A DNA stretch of 64,000 bases from Bacteroidales bacterium (GCA_017443025.1 JAFSPG010000018.1:310001-374000); one strand, 5' to 3'; counted from the stretch's first letter, positions 26,061-35,231 are shown. Numbers and translations are program-made. The notes: generated by a model from the sequence alone, not told the origin.

Positions 26061-26887
26061 CAGGCAAGGATAAATATCAAGGCTGCGACAATCAGGCAGT
26101 AAAGCGAGAACCATCCGAGGCGAGCCTTGCGGACAAGGGCCACCATTGCCTTGCAGGCAAAAAGTCCGGAAGCGAAGGCTGCGGCAAAGCCAAGGGCCAG
26201 ACACAGAAGGCTGACGCCGCCGGCTGCTGCATCCGCGTGACCTGTCAAAGATTTCAGTATATCCAGGGATTGCTCTCCGATGATGGGGATAAGCACCATA
26301 AGGAAGGAGAACTGGGCCATGACGTCGCGGCGGACGCCGCAGATAAGGCCGGTCGCGATTGTGCTGCCGCTGCGCGACAGACCGGGCATTACGGCAAGTG
26401 CCTGGGCTATGCCCACGACAAAGGCCTGCCACCACGAAATTCCGTTACGGGCGTGGTTTTTCTCCTCGCGGGCAAAGGTAAAAACCTTGGCTGCATAATC
26501 TGAAAGCAGCAGGAGCAGGGAAGTAATGACAAGAGCTATCGCAACAGTAGTGAGATTTTCTCCGAAAAGGCCCTCGACGACATCTTTGAAAACAAAGCCA
26601 ACGATAGCCACGGGGATAATGGACACGAAAATCTTCAGCGCGTAGTCCATCTCGTCGCTGTCACGGAACTTGAAAAATCCGACAATCAGCTTCCGGATGG
26701 CCGACCAGAAAACGATGAGCGTACTGAGGACGGTCGCAAAATGCACCGTCACGGTAAAATCGAGGAAACCCTCGGCGTCGGCGCCTACAAGCTCCTTGAA
26801 AATCATCAGATGTCCGCTGCTGCTTACAGGGAGGAATTCAGTCAATCCCTGAACAAATCCGAGAACTATTGCCTGCCACCAGTCCAT
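26060..26887 (-). CDS. uppP: undecaprenyl-diphosphatase UppP (BacA)
   Basis: Membrane enzyme that recycles the lipid carrier of cell-wall and O-antigen synthesis; also gives bacitracin tolerance. 275 residues with about eight membrane segments and both family motifs, FLPVSSSGHLMIF and MPGLSRSGSTIATGL. It lies 3 bases after the DUF3098 gene and overlaps lpxH by one base. Confidence 0.96.
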   Translation of the reverse strand: MDWWQAIVLGFVQGLTEFLPVSSSGHLMIFKELVGADAEGFLDFTVTVHFATVLSTLIVFWSAIRKLIVGFFKFRDSDEMDYALKIFVSIIPVAIVGFVFKDVVEGLFGENLTTVAIALVITSLLLLLSDYAAKVFTFAREEKNHARNGISWWQAFVVGIAQALAVMPGLSRSGSTIATGLICGVRRDVMAQFSFLMVLIPIIGEQSLDILKSLTGHADAAAGGVSLLCLALGFAAAFASGLFACKAMVALVRKARLGWFSLYCLIVAALIFILA

Positions 26888-26890
26888 GTT

Positions 26891-27127
26891 CTATTTCTTT
26901 TCTTTGTCTTTGAATGAGCCCATAATGGCGATGATTTCTATGGCTACTCCGCAAAGTATCACAAGCGGAGCGGCCACGAGCCGGCGAAAATCAAACATGG
27001 CCGTATTGAATACGGCTGGATCGTCGGAACCGCCCCCTGTCATCAGGATGTATCCTGAAATCATGACCAGAAGGCCGGCCAGCATAAATTTGAGCCCCTT
27101 GGGCGTTATTGCGAAATTCTTATCCAT
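26891..27127 (-). CDS. DUF3098 membrane protein
   Basis: 78-residue protein with two membrane segments (about residues 13-31 and 51-68), typical of the DUF3098 family found between ftsX and uppP in Bacteroidota. Function unknown; the fixed position suggests a part in division or envelope growth. Confidence 0.88.
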   Translation of the reverse strand: MDKNFAITPKGLKFMLAGLLVMISGYILMTGGGSDDPAVFNTAMFDFRRLVAAPLVILCGVAIEIIAIMGSFKDKEKK

Positions 27128-27133
27128 CAGGGT

Positions 27134-28012
27134 TTAATAATACAGTTCGGATTTATGAAGTTTGATGAGTTTGTTCACCACGAAGAAGGTGCTCACGAGG
27201 CAGATTACCAGGCCGGCGCCTATGACTATCCCTATTACCAGCAGAAGGAGTTTCGGGCTGAACAGCTCGAACAGCTGGGGAATTTCGCCCTTGAGCACGA
27301 AGAGCATGGCGATAAGCATGATGATGGCTATCAGGGCTGCAAATACCCCCATGAAGGCAGATTTCACAAGGAAGGGCTTACGGATGAAGCTTCGAGCGGC
27401 CCCGACAAGTTTCATCGTATGGATGGCAAAGCGGCGGTCATAGACATTGAGCCTTATGGTATTGCTTATGAGCACAAAGGATATGAACAGGAGTAGCAGA
27501 ATCAGAATGCTGATTATTGCCGAAACCCGGCCGAGATTATAGCTCAGTGCCTCGACCAGCGTCTGCTGCCAGACGACCTCGTCCACGAGGGGCGATTGAC
27601 CGAGAATGGAAGATGCAACCTTGACGCTGTCGGGGGAAACGTACTCAGGCTTCATCGCCACTTCTACCGACAGGGGGACGGGTGACGTCTCGAAAACATC
27701 CAGAAAATTTTCCCCGAGCAGGGCCTTGAGTTCCTCTTCTCCCCTTTCTCTCGAAATAAACTCAGACGAAGCGGCAAAAGTGTTCTGATCTATGCTCTTC
27801 TGATACTCACGCGCCTGATCTTCAGTCACTCCGGTTTTAAGAATAACTGATATTTTGACGTTCTTTTTGAAGTAGTCGGAAACGCCTTTTGCGTTGACGA
27901 GAAGCAGGCTGGCAGCACCTACCAAAAACAACACGAGACTTATGCTGACGAGGGATGAAAGATATGCGCTCGCCATACGCCGCCTCATTATTTGATTCTC
28001 TTTTCGAGCCAT
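27134..28012 (-). CDS. ftsX: cell division protein FtsX
   Basis: Membrane part of the FtsEX complex that activates peptidoglycan hydrolases at the septum. 292 residues, one membrane segment near the N-terminus, a periplasmic domain (about residues 45-155) and three C-terminal segments in the FtsX domain. The start MARKENQIMRRRMASAYL is chosen because the longer frame starts inside the -7 box. It heads an operon with DUF3098, uppP and lpxH. Confidence 0.93.
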   Translation of the reverse strand: MARKENQIMRRRMASAYLSSLVSISLVLFLVGAASLLLVNAKGVSDYFKKNVKISVILKTGVTEDQAREYQKSIDQNTFAASSEFISRERGEEELKALLGENFLDVFETSPVPLSVEVAMKPEYVSPDSVKVASSILGQSPLVDEVVWQQTLVEALSYNLGRVSAIISILILLLLFISFVLISNTIRLNVYDRRFAIHTMKLVGAARSFIRKPFLVKSAFMGVFAALIAIIMLIAMLFVLKGEIPQLFELFSPKLLLLVIGIVIGAGLVICLVSTFFVVNKLIKLHKSELYY

Positions 28013-28030
28013 ACTCTGCCAAATATCGTT

Positions 28031-28038
28031 CAAAGATA
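28031..28038 (-). promoter_or_regulatory. -7 box for the ftsX operon
   Basis: TATCTTTG on the minus strand, 18 bases before the ftsX ATG at 28012. Confidence 0.62.
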
Positions 28039-28080
28039 GTAAATCATTGATTATTCCGCCAAGATTTCAAAAAAAATTCG

Positions 28081-28088
28081 TATCTTTG
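28081..28088 (+). promoter_or_regulatory. -7 box for the GT5-like gene
   Basis: TATCTTTG, 19 bases before the ATG at 28108. Confidence 0.62.
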
Positions 28089-28107
28089 TTGAGAATATGT
28101 ACTGGTT

Positions 28108-28926
28108 ATGAGCGAATCATCCAAAAAAATACTGTTCGTCAATTCGGAGATATTCCCCTATCTTCCGGAATCACCGCTGTCCAATATCGGACGTTTCCTT
28201 CCGCAGGGCATCCAGGAGAGGAAGAATGAAATCCGCTCGTTTATGCCCAGGTATGGCTGCATCAACGAACGGAAGAATCAACTTCACGAGGTGATCCGGC
28301 TCTCCGGAATGAATATAATCGTCGGCGAAGTCGACCGCCCTCTGGTTATCAAGGTAGCGAGCATATCGGCCGCCAGAATGCAGGTTTATTTCATCGAAAA
28401 CGATGACTTCTTCCGCCGCAAGCAGCTATTCGCCGACGAAGACGGAAAATTCTTCACCGACAACGCCGAGAGGGCGATTTTCTTTGCCCGCGGCGTCCTC
28501 GAAACCACCAAGAAACTACGCTGGGCCCCGGATGTTATCCATTGCCACGGCTGGATAACCCACCTGCTGCCCGCATACCTCAAGAAAGCCTACAAGGACG
28601 ACCCTATTTTCTCCCAGAGCAAAGTGGTCCTCTCTCTGTATGACGATATAGCGGCCGAGCCGTTCTCCCCTGACTTCGCCACGCTTGCAAGTTTCGGCAA
28701 TATCACCCCCGAGGATTTACCTCATCTAGCGAAAGCTAATGGCATAGAACTTGCAAAAACCGCCGCCCAGTACGCTGACGCCGTGATTTTGGGTTCAGAA
28801 AACATCCCCGAGCAGGTAACAGCCTACTGCCGCGAACGCAATCTTCCCATTCTTCCTTATGACGCAGAGAAGATTTCGAGCGGCGCTTATATTGATGATT
28901 ATAACAGTTTTTACGATCAGTTGTAA
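28108..28926 (+). CDS. glycogen/starch synthase-like protein, N-terminal (GT5) domain only
   Basis: 272 residues similar to the N-terminal catalytic domain of glycogen synthase: KILFVNSEIFPYLPES at the start and PDVIHCHGWITHLLPAYLKK. The second Rossmann domain of a full GT-B enzyme is absent, so it is about half the normal length; the usual KTGGLGDV near the N-terminus reads ESPLSNIGRFLP. It may not be an active synthase. Similar short proteins precede a DUF4270 gene in other Bacteroidota, as here (3-base gap). Confidence 0.85.
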   Translation: MSESSKKILFVNSEIFPYLPESPLSNIGRFLPQGIQERKNEIRSFMPRYGCINERKNQLHEVIRLSGMNIIVGEVDRPLVIKVASISAARMQVYFIENDDFFRRKQLFADEDGKFFTDNAERAIFFARGVLETTKKLRWAPDVIHCHGWITHLLPAYLKKAYKDDPIFSQSKVVLSLYDDIAAEPFSPDFATLASFGNITPEDLPHLAKANGIELAKTAAQYADAVILGSENIPEQVTAYCRERNLPILPYDAEKISSGAYIDDYNSFYDQL

Positions 28927-28929
28927 GAT

Positions 28930-30540
28930 ATGATTCTTAAACAACTATGCGGCATTGCCGTCGCGCTCGTTGCCGCTTCCGGCTGCATTAATGTTGACAA
29001 CAGTCTCGGAGATAATCTGATTCCCGACGATCAAGCATATACTTTTCACTCCGTCACCTTCGAGCTTGATGATATCGAAATGAAGCAGGTCGACAGCCTT
29101 TCCGGCTCAAGCCTTTACCGAATCGCCTTCGGCGCCGTAAGGGACGACCTGTTCGGACTTTCACGTCACGTCTCGGCCGTATATCTGGTCCCTGTGCTTG
29201 ATACCCTTGATTTCGGAGATCCCGGAACGCAGGTTTACAAGACCTTCCATGTCACGGCTCCACTCGACACCATTTCGTGTACTTCGCCCGACCAGGAATA
29301 TATCCTGCAGAATATCAACGTTTGCGCCCTCGAGCAGCCCATGGACCGCACCAAGGCTCTCCCGGACCTTGTATATGATTCCAGCAAGCGCATAACCAAG
29401 GGTATCCCTGTTTATAATGGCAAGGACTCCCTGTCTTTCGACTTCAACGAAGAATACGGAAAGAAGTATTTCTCCATAACTCAGGAAGATCTGGACGGCG
29501 AGCTGGATGATTATCTTACGAAATTCCCCGGAATAGTCATTTCAACCGACGACCCTGTCGGCAACGGCGGACGAATCAATATGTTCAAGCTGCCCGTGGA
29601 TGTTTACAACTCCACGATGCGCGGCAGCTTCGCTTCCCTTTATTTCTCTGCCGAGTATGACGGCGAGCCTAAAGACTCGGTGTTCTATTTCTATCTCAGC
29701 CCAGTGGATAAATACGACCTTCACGACGTGACGGCCACAGATGTTACAACCTATCCGCAGTCCGCTTATAACCTTACAGAGCATAGCAGCAAATCCCTTG
29801 AAGGCAAAGCCGAAGAGATTATGTATTTTGAAGGCGGAAGGGGAATCAAGCCGGTCATCAAGGCCAGAAGCATAAGGAGCAGGATGGAAGAGGAGATACT
29901 CGCTCTTGGCGGCAAGCTTGAATCAGTCGTTATCAACCGGGCCAGCCTCAGCATTCCGTTCATCTTCCCCGACAATTATGAGGATATGCTGTATTATCCC
30001 ACGACGCTGAGCCCCACTGTAAGAGTTCTGAATTCCGATACAGGAAAAGTGTCGTTCGGCGGCATTTCGGATGCAAGCGTCTCTGAGGAAGACCCCGGTC
30101 TGGTAAACCGCTCTCTGTGCAAATATTCGCCGGACATCACCCATCATCTTCAGCAGATGTTGCGCCACGACGACCTGAGCCTCATCGACAACTACGATAT
30201 CTGGTTCCTGGCAATGGCAAATGAAACCGTCACCACCACTACGGCCGCCAACGACGAGTACGCCGAGTACTACAAACAGCTCGCATACGACAGCTATTAC
30301 AGCCAGATCTACGGCGGCGGCTATGGTTATGGCGGTTACGGCGGCTACTACGACAACTACTACAGCAACTATTACAACTACATGATGATGGCCCAGATGG
30401 CGAGCTCGTCCTCTTCGTCAACCACCACGCAGTCGATGATGGACCCGAACCGCTATTATCGCGCCACTTTCAAGGGCCCCAGCAATCCCGAAGCCCGGCC
30501 CAAGCTCACTGTAGTTTTCGCCATTCCGGTCGATGAATAA
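28930..30540 (+). CDS. DUF4270 family lipoprotein
   Basis: Large lipid-anchored envelope protein, 536 residues, of a family confined to Bacteroidota with unknown function. Lipobox-like ASGC near residue 19, then DNSLGDNLIPDDQAY. Near the C-terminus (about residues 440-505) is a low-complexity stretch very rich in Tyr, Gly and then Ser/Thr (for example YGGGYGYGGYGGYYDNYY) just before the family's closing segment YYRATFKGPSNPEARPKL. It is probably cotranscribed with the GT5-like gene. Confidence 0.9.
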   Translation: MILKQLCGIAVALVAASGCINVDNSLGDNLIPDDQAYTFHSVTFELDDIEMKQVDSLSGSSLYRIAFGAVRDDLFGLSRHVSAVYLVPVLDTLDFGDPGTQVYKTFHVTAPLDTISCTSPDQEYILQNINVCALEQPMDRTKALPDLVYDSSKRITKGIPVYNGKDSLSFDFNEEYGKKYFSITQEDLDGELDDYLTKFPGIVISTDDPVGNGGRINMFKLPVDVYNSTMRGSFASLYFSAEYDGEPKDSVFYFYLSPVDKYDLHDVTATDVTTYPQSAYNLTEHSSKSLEGKAEEIMYFEGGRGIKPVIKARSIRSRMEEEILALGGKLESVVINRASLSIPFIFPDNYEDMLYYPTTLSPTVRVLNSDTGKVSFGGISDASVSEEDPGLVNRSLCKYSPDITHHLQQMLRHDDLSLIDNYDIWFLAMANETVTTTTAANDEYAEYYKQLAYDSYYSQIYGGGYGYGGYGGYYDNYYSNYYNYMMMAQMASSSSSSTTTQSMMDPNRYYRATFKGPSNPEARPKLTVVFAIPVDE

Positions 30541-30562
30541 TTCCGTGTCGAAAATGCGGAAA

Positions 30563-30637
30563 AATATTTTTCAACAGGTTTTGTAAGTGGCTGAAAAACG
30601 ATAAGATAACTATTCAAAAATCCTGTCGAAAATATTG
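30563..30637. repeat. imperfect inverted repeat upstream of rplP promoter
   Basis: AATATTTTTCAACAGGTTTTG (30563-30583, 21 bases, first 20 AATATTTTTCAACAGGTTTT) faces CAAAAATCCTGTCGAAAATA and following bases (30615-30637) across 31 bases. A/T-rich, so it could be an activator or UP-like region, or a weak terminator of the DUF4270 gene. Confidence 0.4.
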
Positions 30638-30656
30638 AAAAAAATTCCGAAAAGCC

Positions 30657-30686
30657 TTTGTTTTTCGGATATTTTTCGTACCTTTG
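30657..30686 (+). promoter_or_regulatory. promoter of the second ribosomal protein operon (rplP)
   Basis: TTTG (30657-30660), 18-base spacer, TACCTTTG (30679-30686): both Bacteroidota promoter elements match. The -7 box is identical to that of rplC. The leader to the rplP ATG is about 87 bases. Confidence 0.75.
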
Positions 30687-30778
30687 CATTCCCAAAATTG
30701 AGGAGAACTCCGCCCAACCAGCTGATACTCAATAATTTAGGGAATTTAGGAATATTTTTATTAAAAAGTAATACAGCA

Positions 30779-31198
30779 ATGTTACAACCTAAGAGAACAA
30801 AATTTAGAAGGGAACAGAAAGGCCGTATGAAAGGTATGGCCCAGAGGGGGAACCAGCTTGCTTTTGGTTCCTTCGGTATCAAGACCCTTGAGAATTGTTG
30901 GCTGACCGCTCAGCAGATTGAAGCTGCACGTCAGGCTATCTCCCGTAGGATGAACCGTGAAGGTCAGATTTGGATCAGGGTCTTCCCTACCAAACCTTTC
31001 ACCAAGAAGCCTCTTTCAACCCGTATGGGTAAAGGTAAGGGTGATCCCCAGGGCTTCGTTTGTCCTATCACTCCCGGCCGTATCCTCTTCGAGGCTGAAG
31101 GCGTTTCGCTCGCCATCGCAAAAGAGGCAATGCGTCTTGCCGCAAACAAACTCCCCGTGGCAACCAAATTTGTGGTCCGCAGAGATTATGTCGAATAA
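30779..31198 (+). CDS. rplP: 50S ribosomal protein L16
   Basis: uL16, near the A site, 139 residues starting [20 protein letters not shown]. The open frame runs back to 30635 but that part crosses the promoter. Seen: [20 protein letters not shown] and [20 protein letters not shown]. It opens a new operon although in most bacteria it follows rpsC directly. Confidence 0.98.
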   Translation: MLQPKRTKFRREQKGRMKGMAQRGNQLAFGSFGIKTLENCWLTAQQIEAARQAISRRMNREGQIWIRVFPTKPFTKKPLSTRMGKGKGDPQGFVCPITPGRILFEAEGVSLAIAKEAMRLAANKLPVATKFVVRRDYVE

Positions 31199-31215
31199 TT
31201 TAATGGTAGAGAAAG

Positions 31216-31410
31216 ATGAAAATAGCTGAAGTACGCGAGATGTCCGTTGCGGATCTGAAAGACCGCATTGCCATTGAGAAGGCAAATCTTGATTCTATGA
31301 AGATCAATCATGCAATCTCTCCATTGGAGGACACATCAAAATTCAAGAAGACCAGACAGGATATCGCCAGGATGATCACTGTTCTCGCCGAGAAAGAAAA
31401 ACAGAACTAA
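31216..31410 (+). CDS. rpmC: 50S ribosomal protein L29
   Basis: uL29, at the tunnel exit beside L23, 64 residues. Seen: EVREMSVADLKDRIAIEKAN and the C-terminal FKKTRQDIARMITVLAEKE. Confidence 0.97.
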   Translation: MKIAEVREMSVADLKDRIAIEKANLDSMKINHAISPLEDTSKFKKTRQDIARMITVLAEKEKQN

Positions 31411-31422
31411 CATTGACGCCCT

Positions 31423-31677
31423 ATGGAAAGAAATCTTCGTAAGGAAAGAACAGGTGTTGTGGTCAGCAACAAGATGGACAAAACCATCGTCGTCGCCGTC
31501 AAGACCAAAGAGAAACACCCTATTTATGGCAAGTTCATGAACAAGACCACCAAGTTCGTAGCACAGGACGAAAAGAACGAGTGCAGCGAGGGTGATACCG
31601 TCCGCATCATGGAGACCCGTCCTCTGAGCAAGACCAAGAGGTGGAGATTAATAGAAATTGTAGAAAAAGTTAAATAA
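31423..31677 (+). CDS. rpsQ: 30S ribosomal protein S17
   Basis: uS17, an OB-fold primary binding protein of 16S rRNA, 84 residues. Seen: [20 protein letters not shown] and [20 protein letters not shown]. Confidence 0.98.
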   Translation: MERNLRKERTGVVVSNKMDKTIVVAVKTKEKHPIYGKFMNKTTKFVAQDEKNECSEGDTVRIMETRPLSKTKRWRLIEIVEKVK

Positions 31678-31679
31678 CG

Positions 31680-32045
31680 ATGATACAGCAGGAAACACGT
31701 TTACAGGTGGCTGACAACAGCGGAGCAAAGGAAGTTCTTTGCATCCGTGTTCTGGGCGGTACCCACCACCGTTATGCAACAGTCGGCGATCAGATCGTCG
31801 TTGCAGTAAAGAGCGCTATCCCCGGCGGCGATGCCAAGAAAGGCTCCGTTACCAAGGCTGTGATAGTTCGCACCAAGAAAGAAATCCGCAGGCCGGACGG
31901 TTCTTATATCCGTTTCGACGACAACGCTTGCGTCCTTCTTAACAACGCCGGAGAGGTTCGTGGAACCCGTATCTTCGGACCCGTTGCAAGAGAGCTGCGT
32001 GATAAGTATATGAAGATTGTTTCACTGGCACCGGAGGTCCTTTAA
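31680..32045 (+). CDS. rplN: 50S ribosomal protein L14
   Basis: uL14, at the subunit interface, 121 residues. Seen: [20 protein letters not shown] and [20 protein letters not shown]. Starts 2 bases after rpsQ. Confidence 0.98.
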   Translation: MIQQETRLQVADNSGAKEVLCIRVLGGTHHRYATVGDQIVVAVKSAIPGGDAKKGSVTKAVIVRTKKEIRRPDGSYIRFDDNACVLLNNAGEVRGTRIFGPVARELRDKYMKIVSLAPEVL

Positions 32046-32057
32046 TTTATAAGAAGT

Positions 32058-32375
32058 ATGAAAAAGTTTCGTGTAAAGAAAGGCGACACCGTGATTGTGA
32101 ACGCCGGTAACGACAAGGGAAAGACCGGTAAGGTCCTCAGCGTCATCACTGACAAAGACCGCGTTGTCGTTGAAGGAATCAATATCGTAAGCAAGCATAC
32201 CAAACCCAATGCAAAGGCACCTCAGGGTGGCATCATAAAGCAGGAAGCTTCCATCCACGTTTCCAACGTGCAGCTGGTTGATCCTGCCAAGAATGTCGCG
32301 ACCAGAGTCGGCTACAAGATGGTCGACGGCAAGAAGGTCCGCTATGCTAAAAAATCAGGAGAGGAGATCAAATAA
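32058..32375 (+). CDS. rplX: 50S ribosomal protein L24
   Basis: uL24, a KOW-domain protein that starts 50S assembly, 105 residues. Seen: [20 protein letters not shown] and [12 protein letters not shown]. Confidence 0.98.
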   Translation: MKKFRVKKGDTVIVNAGNDKGKTGKVLSVITDKDRVVVEGINIVSKHTKPNAKAPQGGIIKQEASIHVSNVQLVDPAKNVATRVGYKMVDGKKVRYAKKSGEEIK

Positions 32376-32377
32376 TT

Positions 32378-32977
32378 ATGGCAAAGAAGAAAAACGAAGC
32401 CGCAGAGGTTCAGGCCCTGCCCGCTGGATACGTACCTACTCTCAAGAAGGTTTTTAAAGAGGAAATCACTCCCGAACTCAAGAAGCAGTTCGCATATACT
32501 ACCGTGATGCAGGTTCCCCGTCTCGTCAAGATCACCATCAACGAAGGTGTCGGCGACGGTACCCAGGACAAGAAGGTCGTTGAGGAGGCCGCTGAAGAGC
32601 TCACCCTCATCGCCGGACAGAAAGCCATCATCACCTACTCCAAGAAGGATATTTCCAACTTCAAGCTCCGTAAGAAGATGCCCATCGGCACCAAGGTTAC
32701 CCTCCGTGGCGTGAAGATGTACGAGTTCCTTGAGAAGCTTATTCGCGTTTCTCTCCCTCGTATCCGTGACTTCAACGGTATCGCCGAGAAATTCGACGGC
32801 CGCGGAAACTACACCCTCGGACTTAAGGAGCAGATCATCTTCCCCGAAATCGACATGGACAAGAACCCTAAGATTCACGGAATGGAAGTGACCTTCGTTA
32901 CTACCGCCAAGACCGACGAAGAGGCTCACGCCCTTCTCAAGGCCTTCGGTCTGCCTTTCAAGAAACATAACAACTAA
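32378..32977 (+). CDS. rplE: 50S ribosomal protein L5
   Basis: uL5, binds 5S rRNA, 199 residues, with a short Ala/Gln-rich N-terminal extension (about 15 residues) before [13 protein letters not shown]. Seen: [44 protein letters not shown]. Confidence 0.98.
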   Translation: MAKKKNEAAEVQALPAGYVPTLKKVFKEEITPELKKQFAYTTVMQVPRLVKITINEGVGDGTQDKKVVEEAAEELTLIAGQKAIITYSKKDISNFKLRKKMPIGTKVTLRGVKMYEFLEKLIRVSLPRIRDFNGIAEKFDGRGNYTLGLKEQIIFPEIDMDKNPKIHGMEVTFVTTAKTDEEAHALLKAFGLPFKKHNN

Positions 32978-32988
32978 AAGCAAGAAAA

Positions 32989-33258
32989 ATGGCAAAAGAA
33001 TCAATGAAAGCCCGCGAAGTAAAACGCGCGAAATTAGTTGCTAAATATGCCGAAAAGAGAAAGGCTCTGAAAGAGGCCGGCGACTGGGCAGCCCTCGACA
33101 AGCTCCCCAAGAACTCCTCTTACATCCGCCTTCACAACCGTTGCTCCCTCACCGGCCGTCCGAAAGGCTACATCCGTGCTTTCGGTCTCAGCCGTATCCA
33201 GTTCCGTGAGATGGCATCCAACGGCCTCATCCCCGGCGTAAAGAAGGCAAGCTGGTAA
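32989..33258 (+). CDS. rpsN: 30S ribosomal protein S14 (zinc-free type)
   Basis: uS14 of the long, cysteine-poor C- form, 89 residues. Seen: [20 protein letters not shown] and the end [20 protein letters not shown]. Only one cysteine is present ([11 protein letters not shown]), so it cannot bind zinc as the short C+ form does. Confidence 0.97.
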   Translation: MAKESMKAREVKRAKLVAKYAEKRKALKEAGDWAALDKLPKNSSYIRLHNRCSLTGRPKGYIRAFGLSRIQFREMASNGLIPGVKKASW

Positions 33259-33301
33259 CAGATTATACCTATTATTATATATTATTAACAATCGGATATC
33301 G

Positions 33302-33318
33302 GGCGAACAAATAGTCGC
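33302..33318 (+). promoter_or_regulatory. small hairpin in the rpsN-rpsH gap
   Basis: GGCGA / TCGCC with a 7 to 8-base loop. The 81-base gap between rpsN and rpsH is the longest inside this operon; the rest of it is AT-rich (TTATTATATATTATT). No promoter box is clear. A control site is possible but unproven. Confidence 0.3.
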
Positions 33319-33339
33319 CGGTCCATAAAAGACAAAACA

Positions 33340-33735
33340 ATGACTGATCCAATTGCAGATTATCTGACCAGAATCCGGAACGCTTACCGTGCCGGTAAGA
33401 AGGTCGTGGAGATCCCTTCATCCAAACTGAAGGAAGCCATCACCAAGATTCTGTTCGAGAAGGGTTACATCCTCAGCTACAAGGTAGTTGAAGGCAAGCC
33501 TTTCAACACAATCAAAATCGCACTCAAGTATCATCCCCAGACCAAAGTCGCTGCCATCAAGGGTATCGACCGCATTTCAAAGCCCGGTCTGAGGCAGTAC
33601 GTGGATGTGGAGAGCCTTCCCCGCGTTCTCAACGGCCTGGGAATCGCCATCCTTACCACCTCCAAGGGTGTTGTCACCGACAAAGAAGCTCGTGAGCTTG
33701 GCGTTGGCGGCGAAGTATTATGCTATGTCTATTAA
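33340..33735 (+). CDS. rpsH: 30S ribosomal protein S8
   Basis: uS8, central 16S rRNA binding protein and in E. coli the repressor of the spc operon, 131 residues. Seen: MTDPIADYLTRIRNAYRAGK, GLGIAILTTSKGVVTDKEAR and GGEVLCYVY. Confidence 0.98.
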   Translation: MTDPIADYLTRIRNAYRAGKKVVEIPSSKLKEAITKILFEKGYILSYKVVEGKPFNTIKIALKYHPQTKVAAIKGIDRISKPGLRQYVDVESLPRVLNGLGIAILTTSKGVVTDKEARELGVGGEVLCYVY

Positions 33736-33751
33736 TTAAAAACAGAAGACA

Positions 33752-34312
33752 ATGTCAAGAATAGGAAAATTGCCTGTAAGCCTTCCGGACAAGGTGAGCG
33801 TAGAATTGCTCCCCGGAAACGTTGTTAAGGTTAAAGGCCCTCTTGGTGAGCTTTCACAGAAGGTAGATGCAGACATCACCGTCACCATCGAGGATAATCA
33901 GATTAAATTCACCCGTCCTACCGACCAGCCCCGTCACCGTTCGATGCACGGTCTCTACCGCGCTCTGGTACACAACATGGTCGTAGGCGTATCCACCGGC
34001 TTCGAGAAACGTCAGGAATTGGTCGGTGTGGGTTACCGTGTAGACGTTCAGGGCCAGCTCCTGCTCTTCTCCCTCGGTTTCTCCCACGAAATCCAGCTCC
34101 TTCTCCCCGCCGAGATCAAAGCTGAAGCCGCTCAGGTAAAGAAGGGCGAGAACCCCGTTCTCATCCTCAAGAGCCACGACAAACAGCTCCTCGGCCAGGT
34201 AGCCGCCAAGATTCGTTCATTACGCAAGCCTGAACCTTACAAGGGCAAGGGTATCAAGTTCGTCGGCGAACAGCTCCGTCGCAAGGCCGGCAAGACTGCA
34301 TCTGCTAAATAA
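33752..34312 (+). CDS. rplF: 50S ribosomal protein L6
   Basis: uL6, beside the sarcin-ricin loop, 186 residues. Seen: MSRIGKLPVSLPDKVSVELL, the two repeated domains, and the signature KPEPYKGKGIKFVGEQLRRK. Confidence 0.98.
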   Translation: MSRIGKLPVSLPDKVSVELLPGNVVKVKGPLGELSQKVDADITVTIEDNQIKFTRPTDQPRHRSMHGLYRALVHNMVVGVSTGFEKRQELVGVGYRVDVQGQLLLFSLGFSHEIQLLLPAEIKAEAAQVKKGENPVLILKSHDKQLLGQVAAKIRSLRKPEPYKGKGIKFVGEQLRRKAGKTASAK

Positions 34313-34314
34313 TT

Positions 34315-34320
34315 AGGAGG
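34315..34320 (+). promoter_or_regulatory. strong Shine-Dalgarno site of rplR
   Basis: AGGAGG, 8 bases before the rplR ATG. Confidence 0.7.
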
Positions 34321-34328
34321 ACAGAATT

Positions 34329-34691
34329 ATGGTACTGAGTAAAATTGCAAGAAGAAAAAGAATTCACTTCCGTATTCGTAAACACGTTAACGGAACTGCT
34401 GAAAGGCCCAGACTCGTCGTCTTCAGAAGCAACAAGCAGATCTATGTGCAGGTAATCAACGACCTTGAGGGCAAGACCCTCGTCGCCGCTGCATCCAATG
34501 ATAAAGAACTTGCCGCATCCTGCAAGGGCAAAGCCGGAAAAGAGGTTGCCGCAATCGTCGGTAAAGCTATCGCAGAGCGCGCTCTCGCAAAGGGTATCGC
34601 CGAAGTTTCCTTCGACCGTGGCGGATATCTTTATCATGGTAGAGTACAAAGTTTGGCAGACGCTGCCCGTGAAGGCGGCCTTAAATTCTAA
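34329..34691 (+). CDS. rplR: 50S ribosomal protein L18
   Basis: uL18, binds 5S rRNA, 120 residues. Seen: [35 protein letters not shown] and the end [20 protein letters not shown]. Confidence 0.98.
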   Translation: MVLSKIARRKRIHFRIRKHVNGTAERPRLVVFRSNKQIYVQVINDLEGKTLVAAASNDKELAASCKGKAGKEVAAIVGKAIAERALAKGIAEVSFDRGGYLYHGRVQSLADAAREGGLKF

Positions 34692-34699
34692 TCGCGACT

Positions 34700-35218
34700 A
34701 TGGCAAATTCAAATGTTAAAAGAGTAAAGACATCTGATCTTGAGCTTAAAGACAGATTGGTGGCCATCAACAGGGTAACCAAAGTTACCAAAGGTGGACG
34801 TCACTTCCGTTTCGCGGCCATCGTCGTAGTCGGTGACGAAAACGGTGTCGTAGGTTACGGCCTCGGTAAGGCCAACGAAGTTACCGCCGCAATCCAGAAG
34901 GGTGTCGAGGATGCAAAGAAGAACCTCGTAAAGGTTCCCGTCATCAACACGACCATCCCTCACGAGCAGGTAGCTAAATTCGGTGGCGCCGAAGTATTCA
35001 TGAAGCCCGCAGCTCCCGGTACCGGTGTAAAGGCCGGTGGTGCTATGCGTGCCGTGTTTGAGTCAGTTGGTGTTCAGAACGTGCTTGCAAAGAGCAAAGG
35101 TTCATCCAACCCTCACAACCTCGTAAAAGCTACAGTCTCCGCTCTCACCCAGATGAGAGACGCCTATACCGTAGCCGGTCTTCGCGGTATTTCCATGAAC
35201 AAAGTATTTAATGGTTAG
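34700..35218 (+). CDS. rpsE: 30S ribosomal protein S5
   Basis: uS5, important for decoding accuracy, 172 residues. Seen: [37 protein letters not shown] and [20 protein letters not shown]. Its stop TAG is part of the Shine-Dalgarno site of rpmD. Confidence 0.98.
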   Translation: MANSNVKRVKTSDLELKDRLVAINRVTKVTKGGRHFRFAAIVVVGDENGVVGYGLGKANEVTAAIQKGVEDAKKNLVKVPVINTTIPHEQVAKFGGAEVFMKPAAPGTGVKAGGAMRAVFESVGVQNVLAKSKGSSNPHNLVKATVSALTQMRDAYTVAGLRGISMNKVFNG

Positions 35219-35222
35219 GAGG
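35217..35222 (+). promoter_or_regulatory. strong Shine-Dalgarno site of rpmD
   Basis: AGGAGG, 9 bases before the rpmD ATG and overlapping the rpsE stop codon. Confidence 0.7.
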
Positions 35223-35231
35223 ACGAAGATT

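Noticed and set aside
26063..26435. Upstream extension of the lpxH reading frame
   Set aside because: The extension overlaps uppP and reads as Arg/Pro-rich shadow; the ATG coupled to the uppP stop gives the true start.
30635..30778. N-terminal extension of L16 by 48 codons
   Set aside because: It would start upstream of the promoter and has no similarity to L16.
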